From positions 30,396 to 94,395 of the forward strand of contig JBBAKM010000010.1 of assembly GCA_040403495.1 (NCBI GenBank): a DNA stretch of 64,000 nt, written 5' to 3'. Shown one piece after another: positions 9,085-18,200 of this stretch. The position numbers and the translations under genes are program-made. This stretch comes from JABMMZ01 sp040403495 (GTDB lineage: Bacteria; Bacteroidota; Bacteroidia; NS11-12g; UBA955). Below the pieces are notes generated by a model. That model was not told the DNA's origin. It saw only the letters and a program-made list of their open reading frames with translations, and searched no databases. The first letter of the stretch is position 1. Each line of letters begins with the position of its first letter.

Positions 9085-10734
9085 ATGACCAATCAAGAAC
9101 TTTCTAAACTGTTTGCTTTGTATGGTAAGTTATACGAACTGCATGGTGGTAATTCATTTAAAGTTAAATCGATAGCTAATTTCGTGTTCTTTTTAAAGAA
9201 ATTTCAAGAACCTTTTTTTGAAATGGATGAAGCACAAATGTTGTCCAATTTAAGTTTTCATAAAGGGTTTTTGCCTAAACTGATAGAAATTAAAGAAACG
9301 GGTACATTGCAAGAACTTGAATTATTAATCGAAAAAACTCCAAAAGGGGTTGTTGATTTATTGAATATTAAAGGTTTAGGTCCCAAAAAAGTGGAGGTGT
9401 TGTGGAAAGAAGTAGGGATAGCCTCGGTAGTGGAACTTCTCGAAGCTTGTAGAGAAAATAGATTGGTAGAAATCAAAGGTTTTGGACACAAAACACAAAC
9501 CCAAATATTGTCTGATATTGAATTTAAATACAATCAAGAAGGGAAATTTCATTGGGCAAAAGTGGAACCTATTGCTTTGCAAATTTTGGAAAGTCTCAAC
9601 AGTTCTGCCATTTGTAAAAAAGCGCAACTGACCGGAGAATACAGAAGATTGGATGAAATTGTCAATCAACTCGAATTTGTTGTTGAAACGCTTAACCCAA
9701 CAAATGATTGGACCAATCTTGCTGTGCCACATTTGGAATTTGTAGAATTAGAAGGGACAATAGTTAAGTTTAAATATGCTGAAGTTTTGTCTGTAATCTT
9801 TCATTTGTGTAGTTCAGCAGATTTTGAAAGTTTGCTTTTTGAAACAACCGCTACTGAAAGTCATTTAAAACAAATAAATTACGATAGAGCGACCGTCAAT
9901 AATTCTTCTGAAGAAGACATATACAAGTCCTTAGGTTTGGTTTATATTTTACCAGAATTAAGGGAAGGATTAAGTGAGTTAAACAATTTAGACAAACAGG
10001 CAAATCTCATTGAATACAAGGACTTGAAAGGGGTTATTCACAATCATACCACCTACAGCGACGGGTTGCATACGCTCAAAGAAATGTCTGATTTTGCACA
10101 AAAAAGTGGGTTTGAATATCTTGTAGTTTGCGACCACTCACAATCTGCAGGTTATGCCGGTGGATTAAAGCCAGACAGAGTGATACAGCAATTTGATGAG
10201 ATTGATAAAATCAATGAAGGTTACAATGGTTTTAAGGTTTACAAAGGGATAGAAAGTGATATATTAACCGATGGGAGTTTGGATTACGAGGAGGAATTAT
10301 TGTCACAGTTTGAGGTTATCGTAGCGAGTGTTCACAGTCAGTTGACTATGGATGAAGACAAGGCGCACAAAAGGCTTATTAAAGCAATAGAACATCCCCG
10401 AACCAGAATTTTGGGTCATCCAACAGGGCGTTTGCTGTTGATGCGCCCGGGATACAGTATCAATCACCAATACATTCTAGATGCTTGTTTGCAAAATAAA
10501 GTGGTCGTTGAACTCAATGCCCATCCATACCGTTTGGATATCGATTGGCGTTGGATTGATTATTATGTGTCAAAAGGTGGAATAATTAGTATCAATCCCG
10601 ATGCCCATCACAAAGATGGTTATCAAGACATGCGATATGGCGTGAATGTGGCAAGAAAAGCTTACCTAACCCCTGAATCTTGTTTAAATGCAAAAGATTT
10701 AATCGCTTTTGATACTTGGGTAAAAAATAAGTAG
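9085..10734 (+). CDS. PolX-like protein with PHP domain and degenerate polymerase site
   Basis: The 549-residue protein has PolX order: an N-terminal helical domain, helix-hairpin-helix motifs (LLNIKGLGPKKVEVLW and LVEIKGFGHKTQ), a palm-like region and a C-terminal PHP domain from about residue 310. The PHP metal motifs look intact: IHNHTTYSDG, VVCDHS, ASVHSQ, LGHPTGRLL and NPDAHH. The palm motif that should read like GDLDF reads NQLEF, so both catalytic Asp residues are replaced, and the third Asp strand reads VKFKYA. DNA synthesis is therefore unlikely, and a PHP nuclease role in repair is more plausible. A TATGTTTG box ends 10 nt before the ATG. Confidence 0.88.
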   Translation: MTNQELSKLFALYGKLYELHGGNSFKVKSIANFVFFLKKFQEPFFEMDEAQMLSNLSFHKGFLPKLIEIKETGTLQELELLIEKTPKGVVDLLNIKGLGPKKVEVLWKEVGIASVVELLEACRENRLVEIKGFGHKTQTQILSDIEFKYNQEGKFHWAKVEPIALQILESLNSSAICKKAQLTGEYRRLDEIVNQLEFVVETLNPTNDWTNLAVPHLEFVELEGTIVKFKYAEVLSVIFHLCSSADFESLLFETTATESHLKQINYDRATVNNSSEEDIYKSLGLVYILPELREGLSELNNLDKQANLIEYKDLKGVIHNHTTYSDGLHTLKEMSDFAQKSGFEYLVVCDHSQSAGYAGGLKPDRVIQQFDEIDKINEGYNGFKVYKGIESDILTDGSLDYEEELLSQFEVIVASVHSQLTMDEDKAHKRLIKAIEHPRTRILGHPTGRLLLMRPGYSINHQYILDACLQNKVVVELNAHPYRLDIDWRWIDYYVSKGGIISINPDAHHKDGYQDMRYGVNVARKAYLTPESCLNAKDLIAFDTWVKNK

Positions 10735-10739
10735 TTTTG
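10708..10739 (+). promoter_or_regulatory. Promoter for the GT9 glycosyltransferase gene
   Basis: TTTG at 10708-10711 and TAGTTTTG at 10732-10739 are separated by 20 nt, matching the Bacteroidota housekeeping promoter pattern (TTTG, about 19 nt, TAnnTTTG). It overlaps the last codons and stop of the PolX-like gene and would start transcription about 10 nt before the next ATG at 10757. Confidence 0.6.
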
Positions 10740-10756
10740 TATCAATCCTATAGCCA

Positions 10757-11728
10757 ATGAAAATATTAATCATACGGTTTAGTTCTATTGGTGATATTGT
10801 ATTAACAACACCAGTTATAAGAGCCATAAAACAACAAGTGCCCAACAGTGAGGTTCATTTTGCAACCAAAAAACACTTTGGTGTTTTATTGGAAAACAAT
10901 CCATACATAGACAAATTACAATTGTTTGATAAGCAATTGCTTCAGTTTGCCAAAATGTTGAAAAATGAAAAATATGATGTCGTTATTGACTTGCATCACA
11001 ATCTTAGAACGAGGATAATAAAATCTATTTTAAAGGTAAAAACCTACCATTTCGATAAGTTAAATTGGGAGAAGTGGTTAATAGTGAGATTTAAAATTAA
11101 TATTTTGCCATACATCCACATTGTTGACAGATATCTTCAGGCCTGCCATGCTTTAGGCGTGGTTAATGATGGAAAGGGATTGGACTTTTTTATAAATGAA
11201 CAAACCAATTTGGACGGAAAATGGGATTTAAAGACAAGTTATTTTGTTTATGCAATAGGTGGGCAGCATGCTACCAAAAAATTACCTCTTAATAAGCAAC
11301 TTGAACTACTTGGTCTATTAAACTTGCCTGTGGTTTTAATAGGAGGGAAGGAAGATATTCATCAAGGTAAACTGATTGCCAAAGAATGTCCAAATGCTGT
11401 TAATTTATGTGGGGAATTGAGTATTCATCAAAGTGCTTTGTTGATTAAAAACAGCCAAAGATTGTTTACGCACGACACAGGAATGATGCATATTGCAGCG
11501 GCATTAAAAGTGCCTATAGTGTCTATTTGGGGAAATACGATTCCTGATTTTGGAATGACTCCTTATTATCCATTAAACACGGAAATAGACCAAAAGATTT
11601 TAGAGGTTTCTGAATTGTCGTGCAGACCTTGTAGCAAAATTGGCTATACATCCTGTCCCAAAAAGCATTTTAAATGTATGCAAGAGATAGATTTCTCTGA
11701 AATTCCAGAGTGGATTTCTAAGAATTAA
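10757..11728 (+). CDS. Glycosyltransferase family 9 (heptosyltransferase-like)
   Basis: The 323-residue protein has the GT9 GT-B layout. It opens with ILIIRFSSIGDIVLTTPVIRAI, the typical N-terminal Rossmann segment. The C-terminal nucleotide-sugar domain contains GGKED, THDTGMMHIAAAL and VSIWGNTIPDFGMTPYYP. This family transfers heptose or a related sugar to the lipopolysaccharide core on the cytoplasmic side of the inner membrane. The C-terminus carries several Cys residues (LSCRPCSKIGYTSC), common in Bacteroidota members. A second GT9 gene lies at 29659-30735. The last bases overlap the convergent META-domain gene. Confidence 0.9.
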   Translation: MKILIIRFSSIGDIVLTTPVIRAIKQQVPNSEVHFATKKHFGVLLENNPYIDKLQLFDKQLLQFAKMLKNEKYDVVIDLHHNLRTRIIKSILKVKTYHFDKLNWEKWLIVRFKINILPYIHIVDRYLQACHALGVVNDGKGLDFFINEQTNLDGKWDLKTSYFVYAIGGQHATKKLPLNKQLELLGLLNLPVVLIGGKEDIHQGKLIAKECPNAVNLCGELSIHQSALLIKNSQRLFTHDTGMMHIAAALKVPIVSIWGNTIPDFGMTPYYPLNTEIDQKILEVSELSCRPCSKIGYTSCPKKHFKCMQEIDFSEIPEWISKN

Positions 11729-12732
11729 TAGACCTCGGAAATTTCCATTTTTCGTTTAGTCCCATCCTTTAAAAATACAACAATGTATTTGGAGTTGTTG
11801 ATTTTGTGTGGTGTTTTTAGGATTTGAATTTTGGTAATGTCGCTATCAGAATCCATATTCACTAATACTTTGGCAACAGGAGAATTAGGCTTTTTTTCTA
11901 ACTCAGACAGTTTTCCTGGATTAAAAATCATTATTCTGTTTTTTGCCTGAGGAATTTCATCTAATTTGACCTGAACTTTACCATCTTTTAGGGTAAACAT
12001 TGTGTTGCCATCAAAAGGAGATTTTGGCGTGTTAATGACCTGTAACATTGAGTCAAGTCTTTTTTCTGGTTTTAAATGAAGAATACCGCGGTTTTCACAA
12101 ACAATAAATAAGATGTTGTTTCTAACGTAGTAGGCTGCTTTGCCTGTTAATGCTTCATTGATTAAGGCTTCAGATTGGTTGTTTTCGCAAGCCATTTTTG
12201 TAGACATTAAAACGCCAAAAGAAATAACGCCGTCTTCAATAATAGTGTTGCCATTGAACGTATTACAAGAGTTATTTCCGCTAATTTTGTTGTTGTCGAT
12301 GTCGAATATAGCAAAAGCATTCGTTCTTCTTAATGGTGTAAGTGTTCCGTCTTTTTCGTAATTCACTATTTTCCAACGGTTGTTACTCAAAAGTCTTTTA
12401 TCGTTTAGAACTTTGTTTACTTTTCCAATCGTTTTTACAAGTTTGTATTGTGTTTTAGGAAGAGAATCCCCTGGAAATTGAATGATGGTTTCTAAAATCT
12501 CTATAGTGGTTTCAAAGCCTGGTTCAAAAATAAAACCTTCAATATCGTGAGGGAAGTCGCGCCAAACACTATCAGGGTGTGATTTGATTTTCAAACAAGC
12601 CATAATGGTGTTTTGGTAGTTGCATGAAATTTTGGCATCAGCAACAATAATAGTTTTGCTTGATTCAGATTGCCCCCAAGAAACATTGGAGGTGATTAAT
12701 AAAATTAATAAAGGTAATATAGCGGGTTTCAT
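11725..12732 (-). CDS. Secreted META-domain protein (HslJ-like)
   Basis: I start at the ATG at 12732, giving 335 residues with a clear signal peptide (KPAILPLLILLITSNVSWGQ). The central part has the META fold signatures RWKIVNYEKDG, ISGNNSCNTFNG and MACENN..EALINEAL, as in HslJ-type envelope proteins of unclear function. The C-terminal 90 residues carry no domain I recognise. Upstream in-frame codons would place the signal peptide internally, so the longer form is unlikely. The gene ends convergently with the GT9 gene, with a 4-nt overlap. Confidence 0.8.
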   Translation of the reverse strand: MKPAILPLLILLITSNVSWGQSESSKTIIVADAKISCNYQNTIMACLKIKSHPDSVWRDFPHDIEGFIFEPGFETTIEILETIIQFPGDSLPKTQYKLVKTIGKVNKVLNDKRLLSNNRWKIVNYEKDGTLTPLRRTNAFAIFDIDNNKISGNNSCNTFNGNTIIEDGVISFGVLMSTKMACENNQSEALINEALTGKAAYYVRNNILFIVCENRGILHLKPEKRLDSMLQVINTPKSPFDGNTMFTLKDGKVQVKLDEIPQAKNRIMIFNPGKLSELEKKPNSPVAKVLVNMDSDSDITKIQILKTPHKINNSKYIVVFLKDGTKRKMEISEVY

Positions 12733-12878
12733 TTTTATTATTGAATTGTATTTAAATAGTAAGTGTGCAAAAATCTTGCAAAATTTGTTAAAAGACAAAA
12801 ATAATCAAATTATTCATTTTTTATTTAATGAATTGTTGGAATTAGTGAGTTGAGGTCGTGTTATTTGTCATAAAACAA

Positions 12879-12911
12879 AAAAGCCATTGTCTTTTTACAA
12901 ACAACGGCTTT
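12879..12911. terminator. Hairpin in the 12733-13041 gap
   Basis: AAAGCCATTGT and ACAACGGCTTT form an imperfect 11-bp stem with one G-U pair on one strand, preceded by an A-run, a common Bacteroidota terminator form. It would end minus-strand transcription from the 13042-13590 gene. The rest of the roughly 300-nt gap shows no gene or other clear signal. Confidence 0.5.
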
Positions 12912-13041
12912 CTTGCATCAGCGTATGAAATGGATATCAGTATTACTACAACTATTATCGCATTGCATATTATAGACGTTTGGTAAAAATAAATAGTTGC
13001 GGAGTTTTGTTATTATGACAAAAAAATGACAAATTGCCTAG

Positions 13042-13590
13042 TTAATAGCCGTAATCATCTGGCATCATTAGTCCTATAATGACTAAGCCCCACAACAATC
13101 CCCCTAATACAATTAGGACAATTTGCCTTGCATTAAATCCATTTTGTATTTTAACATTAATGTCGTCAGAATTTTGTTTGGCATAATTTAAAGCATTAAA
13201 TGGAGCTAACATAAACAGGAATGTAAAAGTAGAAATCATCCAATAAGGGTCAGGTAGGCGCCCCATTGCATTAAACACCAGTACTCCTACAAAAGCAAAA
13301 GTTGGGGAATAGTTTTGTTCATAGCCTTTTTCTTTGGCGTAATTTAAAATATCACTAAACAAGGAATACAAAAAGAAGATAGCCAATAAAGTTCGGATAG
13401 CGGGCATAATGTCTAAATTGTCTTTTTGTTTAAAAAAACGCCAAGCTTTGTAAGTCCACCACAAATCGTACAACCCGAAGGTGATGATGGACAAGAAAAC
13501 GAATTTATTGATGCTTATGATAGATTGCTCTTCTATAAGGCTCTCATTTTGAACGATGCCTTGGTCAATAATTTCTGATTGGTTTTCCAT
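13042..13590 (-). CDS. Multi-pass membrane protein, DUF4234-like
   Basis: The ATG at 13590 gives 182 residues, MENQSEIIDQG onward. After about 30 polar residues there are hydrophobic segments near 33-50, 70-85, 100-120, 125-140 and 158-175. The first contains ISIITFGLYDLWWTYKAW-type text, typical of small DUF4234-like or glycine-zipper membrane proteins. No function can be assigned. The gene is transcribed away from cas1 and shares the 13591-13732 intergenic region with it. Confidence 0.65.
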   Translation of the reverse strand: MENQSEIIDQGIVQNESLIEEQSIISINKFVFLSIITFGLYDLWWTYKAWRFFKQKDNLDIMPAIRTLLAIFFLYSLFSDILNYAKEKGYEQNYSPTFAFVGVLVFNAMGRLPDPYWMISTFTFLFMLAPFNALNYAKQNSDDINVKIQNGFNARQIVLIVLGGLLWGLVIIGLMMPDDYGY

Positions 13591-13717
13591 GTTGTTTGAT
13601 ATTTTCAAAAGTATTACTTTTTAATCAAATGGCAAATTGTTGAGAGTAAATGGATTATGTAGTGAGTGTAATTGAGTTAATTGTTTTTGTAATTGCTTTT
13701 AAATAAAAAAAAGTATT

Positions 13718-13725
13718 TATATTTG
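13718..13725 (+). promoter_or_regulatory. -7 box for cas1-cas2
   Basis: TATATTTG at 13718-13725 is a perfect TAnnTTTG box. A TTG at 13693-13695, 22 nt upstream, is a weak -33 candidate. Transcription would begin about 3-5 nt before the cas1 ATG at 13733, leaving almost no leader, so translation would not use a Shine-Dalgarno site. Confidence 0.6.
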
Positions 13726-13732
13726 TTTTACT

Positions 13733-14653
13733 ATGATTAAAAAAACACTTTATTTTGGCAATCCTGCCTATTTGCGAACACAAAATGAGCAATTACAAAT
13801 AACAATTCCGGAGAACAAAAGTGGACTTTCTGAATCGGACAGGTCAACAAGCATACCAATTGAAGATATTGGGATTATTATTTTAGACCATCAACAAATT
13901 ACTATTTCACAATTGTTAATTGCCAAATTATTGGAGAATAATGTAGCCTTTATAACTTGTGATAGTAAACATCATCCTACAGGCATGTTATTGAATTTAG
14001 ATGGGAATACGTTACAAGCGGAACGGTTTAGAAACCAGATAGATGCTTCATTGCCGTTGAAAAAACAGCTTTGGGCGCAGACTATAGAATATAAAATTAA
14101 AAACCAAGCAGCAAATTTGAAGCAATTTAACCAAGGAGACCCTGAGTTGTTGATACAAATGAGTAAGCAAATTAGAAGTGGTGACCCTGAGAATATGGAA
14201 GGACGAGCGGCTGCACATTATTGGAAAAATGTTTTTGGTTTGGGAATGGAATTTAAGCGCGACCGTGAAGGCGATTCCCCTAACCATGTTTTAAATTATG
14301 GTTATGCTATTTTAAGGGCCATTACTGCTAGGTGTTTGGTTGGTAGTGGATTGTTGCCTACACTTGGAATACATCATAGAAATAAATACAATGCTTATTG
14401 TTTGGCAGATGATATTATGGAACCCTATAGGCCAATTGTTGACCAATTGATAATTCAGTTACACCTTGAAGAAAGTTTAACTGATGAATTGAGTAAAGAA
14501 ACTAAAAGTAAATTACTGAGTATTCCAACATTAGATGTAAGAATAGATGGCGAAAGTAGTCCGCTGATGGTTGCGATGCAAAGGACTACTGCCAGTTTGA
14601 ATAAGTGTTTTGAAGGGGAAAGTAATAAGTTGTTATATCCTAGACTTTTTTAG
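13733..14653 (+). CDS. cas1: CRISPR-associated integrase Cas1 (type II)
   Basis: The 306-residue protein is a type II Cas1, the catalytic subunit of the Cas1-Cas2 spacer integrase. The N-terminal beta domain (KKTLYFGNPAYL) is followed by the helical catalytic domain. Likely metal-binding residues are Glu156 in NMEGRAAAHYW, His214/His215 in LGIHHRNKYNAY and Glu230 in DDIMEPYRPIVD. Nothing appears broken, so acquisition could be active. cas2 follows after 12 nt in the same operon. Placing cas1-cas2 upstream of cas9 differs from the usual cas9-cas1-cas2 order of type II-C loci. Confidence 0.95.
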   Translation: MIKKTLYFGNPAYLRTQNEQLQITIPENKSGLSESDRSTSIPIEDIGIIILDHQQITISQLLIAKLLENNVAFITCDSKHHPTGMLLNLDGNTLQAERFRNQIDASLPLKKQLWAQTIEYKIKNQAANLKQFNQGDPELLIQMSKQIRSGDPENMEGRAAAHYWKNVFGLGMEFKRDREGDSPNHVLNYGYAILRAITARCLVGSGLLPTLGIHHRNKYNAYCLADDIMEPYRPIVDQLIIQLHLEESLTDELSKETKSKLLSIPTLDVRIDGESSPLMVAMQRTTASLNKCFEGESNKLLYPRLF

Positions 14654-14665
14654 CTTAAACTTAAA

Positions 14666-15010
14666 ATGTCATCACAATCACAAAGATTTAATGCGTATAG
14701 AATTATGTGGGTTTTAGTGTTTTTTGATTTACCAACAGAGACAAAAGCAGAGCGTAAAGTGGCAGGTAAATTTAGAAAGGAAATTTTAGCAGATGGGTTT
14801 ACCATGTTTCAATTTAGTATCTATTTAAGACATTGTCCAAGTAGAGAAAATGCAGAGGTGCATATAAAGAGGGTGAAAAAACTACTGCCAGAGAAAGGAC
14901 ATGTGGGGATAATGTGTATTACCGACAAGCAATTTGGCGACATGGAGATTTTTTATGGTCAAAAAGTACATGAGCCTAGTGCACCTCCCCAACAATTACA
15001 AATGTTTTAA
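14666..15010 (+). CDS. cas2: CRISPR-associated protein Cas2 (type II)
   Basis: The 114-residue protein matches Cas2 in length and fold. A first beta strand, IMWVLVFFDLPTET, ends in Asp21, the family's conserved Asp. HVGIMCITDKQFGDMEIFYG forms the later strand region. Cas2 bridges two Cas1 dimers in the integration complex. A proline-rich tail (EPSAPPQQLQMF) follows the core. It is co-transcribed with cas1. Downstream lies the antisense tracrRNA, so cas9 probably has its own promoter. Confidence 0.95.
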   Translation: MSSQSQRFNAYRIMWVLVFFDLPTETKAERKVAGKFRKEILADGFTMFQFSIYLRHCPSRENAEVHIKRVKKLLPEKGHVGIMCITDKQFGDMEIFYGQKVHEPSAPPQQLQMF

Positions 15011-15107
15011 ATTTTTTATTAACAAGGATTGTGAAAAACACAAAACGAAAATAAACGTTTATAAACGGCTACGGTTTTGATGTGATTGATTTCGCTGAAT
15101 TTGAGAT

Positions 15108-15184
15108 AAAAAAAATGCCCCCGTAAAGTCGAGGGCTACTTAATGTTTTCACAACGGAATAATCCTTATTGTGATTTGCTTTCG
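15108..15184 (-). ncRNA. tracrRNA
   Basis: On the minus strand a promoter is followed within a few nucleotides by GAAAGCAAATCACAA (15169-15183), which is perfectly complementary to the first 15 nt after the leading G of the repeat read on the minus strand. Next comes AAGGATTATTCCGTTGTGA, resembling the AAGGCTAGTCCGTTATCA nexus of the S. pyogenes tracrRNA. Last is a terminator: GCCCTCG and CGGGGGC form a 7-bp stem, 15117-15136, followed by ATTTTTTTT. The RNA would be about 75 nt. The short anti-repeat suggests a minimal type II-C guide duplex. RNA ends are inferred from promoter and terminator positions. Confidence 0.85.
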
Positions 15185-15188
15185 GTTG

Positions 15189-15219
15189 CAAATATAAAAG
15201 TATTTGTGTTAATTGCAAA
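15189..15219 (-). promoter_or_regulatory. tracrRNA promoter
   Basis: Read on the minus strand, TTTG (15219-15216), a 19-nt spacer and TATATTTG (15196-15189) form a full-consensus Bacteroidota promoter. The expected start is near 15185, directly before the anti-repeat. It overlaps the candidate cas9 promoter on the other strand. Confidence 0.75.
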
Positions 15220-15232
15220 CTTATTAATTTTT
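15203..15232 (+). promoter_or_regulatory. Candidate cas9 promoter
   Basis: TTTG at 15203-15206, an 18-nt gap and TAATTTTT at 15225-15232 match TAnnTTTG at 7 of 8 positions. The box ends 7 nt before the cas9 ATG. It is weaker than the tracrRNA promoter, whose -33 element lies inside its spacer. Confidence 0.4.
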
Positions 15233-15239
15233 TAAAACT

Positions 15240-18200
15240 ATGAATAAAACAATTTTAGGTCTTGACCTAGGAACTACGTCTATTGGTTTTGCTCATGTTA
15301 TTGAAGGAGATACACCAAGCCAATCAAAAATCATTCAAATTGGGGCGCGTGTTAATCCATTGACAACAGATGAACAAACAAATTTTGAAAAGGGTAAACC
15401 TGTTTCTGTTAATGCGGATAGAACTTTGAAAAGAGGAGCAAGAAGGCGATTAGATAGATTTCAATTAAGAAGGGAAAATCTTATAGAAATTCTAAAAAAA
15501 ACAAGCGTAATTAGACAAGATACAATTTTAGCAGAGGATGGCAAAAATACAACACATGAAACTTGGAAATTGCGTTCAAAGTCAGTCACAGAGAAAATTG
15601 AAAAAGAAGAACTTGCAAGAGTTTTACTTGCAATAAATAAAAAAAGAGGATACAAAAGTAGTCGAAAAGCGAAAAATTCAGAAGATGGACAAGCGATAGA
15701 TGGAATGGCCATAGCCATAAGACTTTATGATGAAGACTTAACTCCTGGACAATTATGTTATAACTTGTTATTAGAAGGCAAAAAACTACTTCCAGATTTT
15801 TATAGATCTGACTTACAAGCTGAGTTTGACAAAGTATGGAATTTTCAAAAACAATTTTATCCTGAAATTTTAACGAATGAATTTTATATTGAATTGCAGG
15901 GAAAAGGGCAAAGAGCAACCTCTTCAGCTTTTTGGAATTTCTATAAATTTAATACCGCTGACATTAAATTAAAAACAAGGGAAGAAAAAAAGCTACAATC
16001 TTATGCTTGGAGAAAAGACTCTATAGTTAAAAAGCTAGAGAAAGAAGAAGTAGCCTTTGTGTTAACTGAAATAAACAATAATCTAAAAAATTCAAGTGGT
16101 TATCTTGGTGCTATATCAGACAGAAGTAAAGAGCTTTTTTTTAACAAAATTACTGTAGGGCAATTCTTATACAAACAAATTGAAAAGAATTTTCATACCC
16201 CTCTAACAAACCAAGTTTATTATAGGCAAGATTATTTAGATGAATTTGAGGCAATATGGTTGGAACAATCTAAACATCATCCTGAACTAACTTTAGAATT
16301 AAAGTCAGAAATAAGAGATGTTGTTATTTTTTATCAGCGAAAACTAAAGTCCCAAAAAAGCTTGATTAGTAAATGTGAGTTTGAATCGGAAGAAAAAATA
16401 ATTGATGGAAAAAAGAAAGTTGTTGGATTAAAAGCAACACCAAAATCTTCGCCACTTTTTCAAGAATTTAAAATTTGGCAAACGTTAAACAATGTTCTAA
16501 TCAGAAGGAAAGGAATTAAAAAAAGAGTAACAAAAGACAATAGCCAAACAAATTCATATATTGATGACATAAATGAATTTGTTTTTGATTTAAAAACAAA
16601 AGAACAATTGTTTCAGGAGTTAAATATAAAGGGTAATTTGAAAGCTAATAAAGTTATTGAATTGTTGGGTCACAAGCCTTCTGAATGGGAGGTAAACTAC
16701 ACGGAAATAGAGGGAAATAGAACTAATCATGCTTTATATAATGCTTATTTAAAGATTTTAGAAATAGAAGGTTATAGCGAAGATTTGTTGAGGTTATCTG
16801 ACAAAGATGAAATAAATATAAGTGATTTAAAAACATCTGCACTAGAAATTAAAAATATGATTAAACAGGTTTTTGATGTTTTAGGAATTAATGTTGAAAT
16901 ATTAGAATTTAATCCAGAGTTAATAGGTAAGGATTTTGAGAAACAAAAATCTTATCAACTTTGGCATTTGTTGTATTCGTATGAAGGTGATGATTCATTA
17001 TCAGGTAATGAAAAGCTTTATGATCTGTTGAGTAATAAATTTGGATTTAAAAGGGAGCACGCACAAATATTAGCTAATGTTACATTGTCAGATGATTATG
17101 GAAGTTTAAGCAGTAAAGCAATCAGAAAAATATTCCCACATATAAAGGAGTTGCAATATGATAAAGCTTGTTTTCTTGCAGGTTACAGGCATTCGGCGGC
17201 ATCCTTAACAAAAGAAGAAATTGAAAAAAGGCCATTAAAAGATGGATTAGAATTGTTAAAGAAAAATAGTTTAAGAAACCCTGTAGTAGAAAAAATTCTA
17301 AATCAATTGGTAAATGTTGTTAATGCATTAATTGAAAAAAACAAAAAAATAGATCCAAATTTTAAGTTTGATGAAATAAGGATTGAGTTGGCTCGTGAAT
17401 TAAAAAAGAACGCTAAAGAAAGAGCTGAAATGACCACTAATATTAATTCTGCTAAAATTGAACATGAAAAAATTTCAAAAAAATTACAAATTGAGTTTGG
17501 TGTTAAGAACCCAACAAGAAATGATATTATCAGATACAGACTTTATGAAGAATTAAAAAATAATGGTTATAAAGATTTATATACAAATTCATACATACCA
17601 AAAGAAAAACTATTTTCAAAAGAAATAGACATTGAACATATTATACCTCAGTCAAAAATGTTTGATGATAGTTATTCAAATAAAACAGTTGTATATAGAA
17701 AAGATAATTTAGATAAAGGAAATAAAACAGCTTATGATTTTATTGAAGGGAAGTTCGGTAATGAAAAACTTCAAGATTATTTAAACAGAGTGGAAGCGCT
17801 ATTTAAATTAGGGAAAGATGAAGGGATTTCTAAAGCTAAATACCAGAAGTTGTTGAAAAAAGAAACTGAGATTGGTGAAGGTTTTATAGAAAGAGATTTA
17901 AGAGATAGTCAATATATAGCCAAAAAGGCTAAAAATATGTTGTTAGAGATAAGTCGCTCTGTAGTAACAACGTCAGGAAGTATAACAGATAAGTTGAGGG
18001 AAGATTGGGGATTAATAAATATAATGCAAGAACTCAATTTTGAAAAATTCAAAGCACTTGGTTTGACCGAAAAAATAGAAAAGAAGGATGGTAGTTTCAA
18101 GGAGCGAATTGTGGATTGGAGTAAACGTAATGACCATCGTCATCATGCAATGGATGCTTTGACAATCGCATTTACTAAACATAACCATATTCAATACCTT

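Noticed and set aside
15019..15045. Plus-strand AAGGATT and GTGAAAA text resembling the tracrRNA nexus
   Set aside because: It lacks an anti-repeat, the order is incomplete and no terminator follows, so it is probably chance or a faint remnant.
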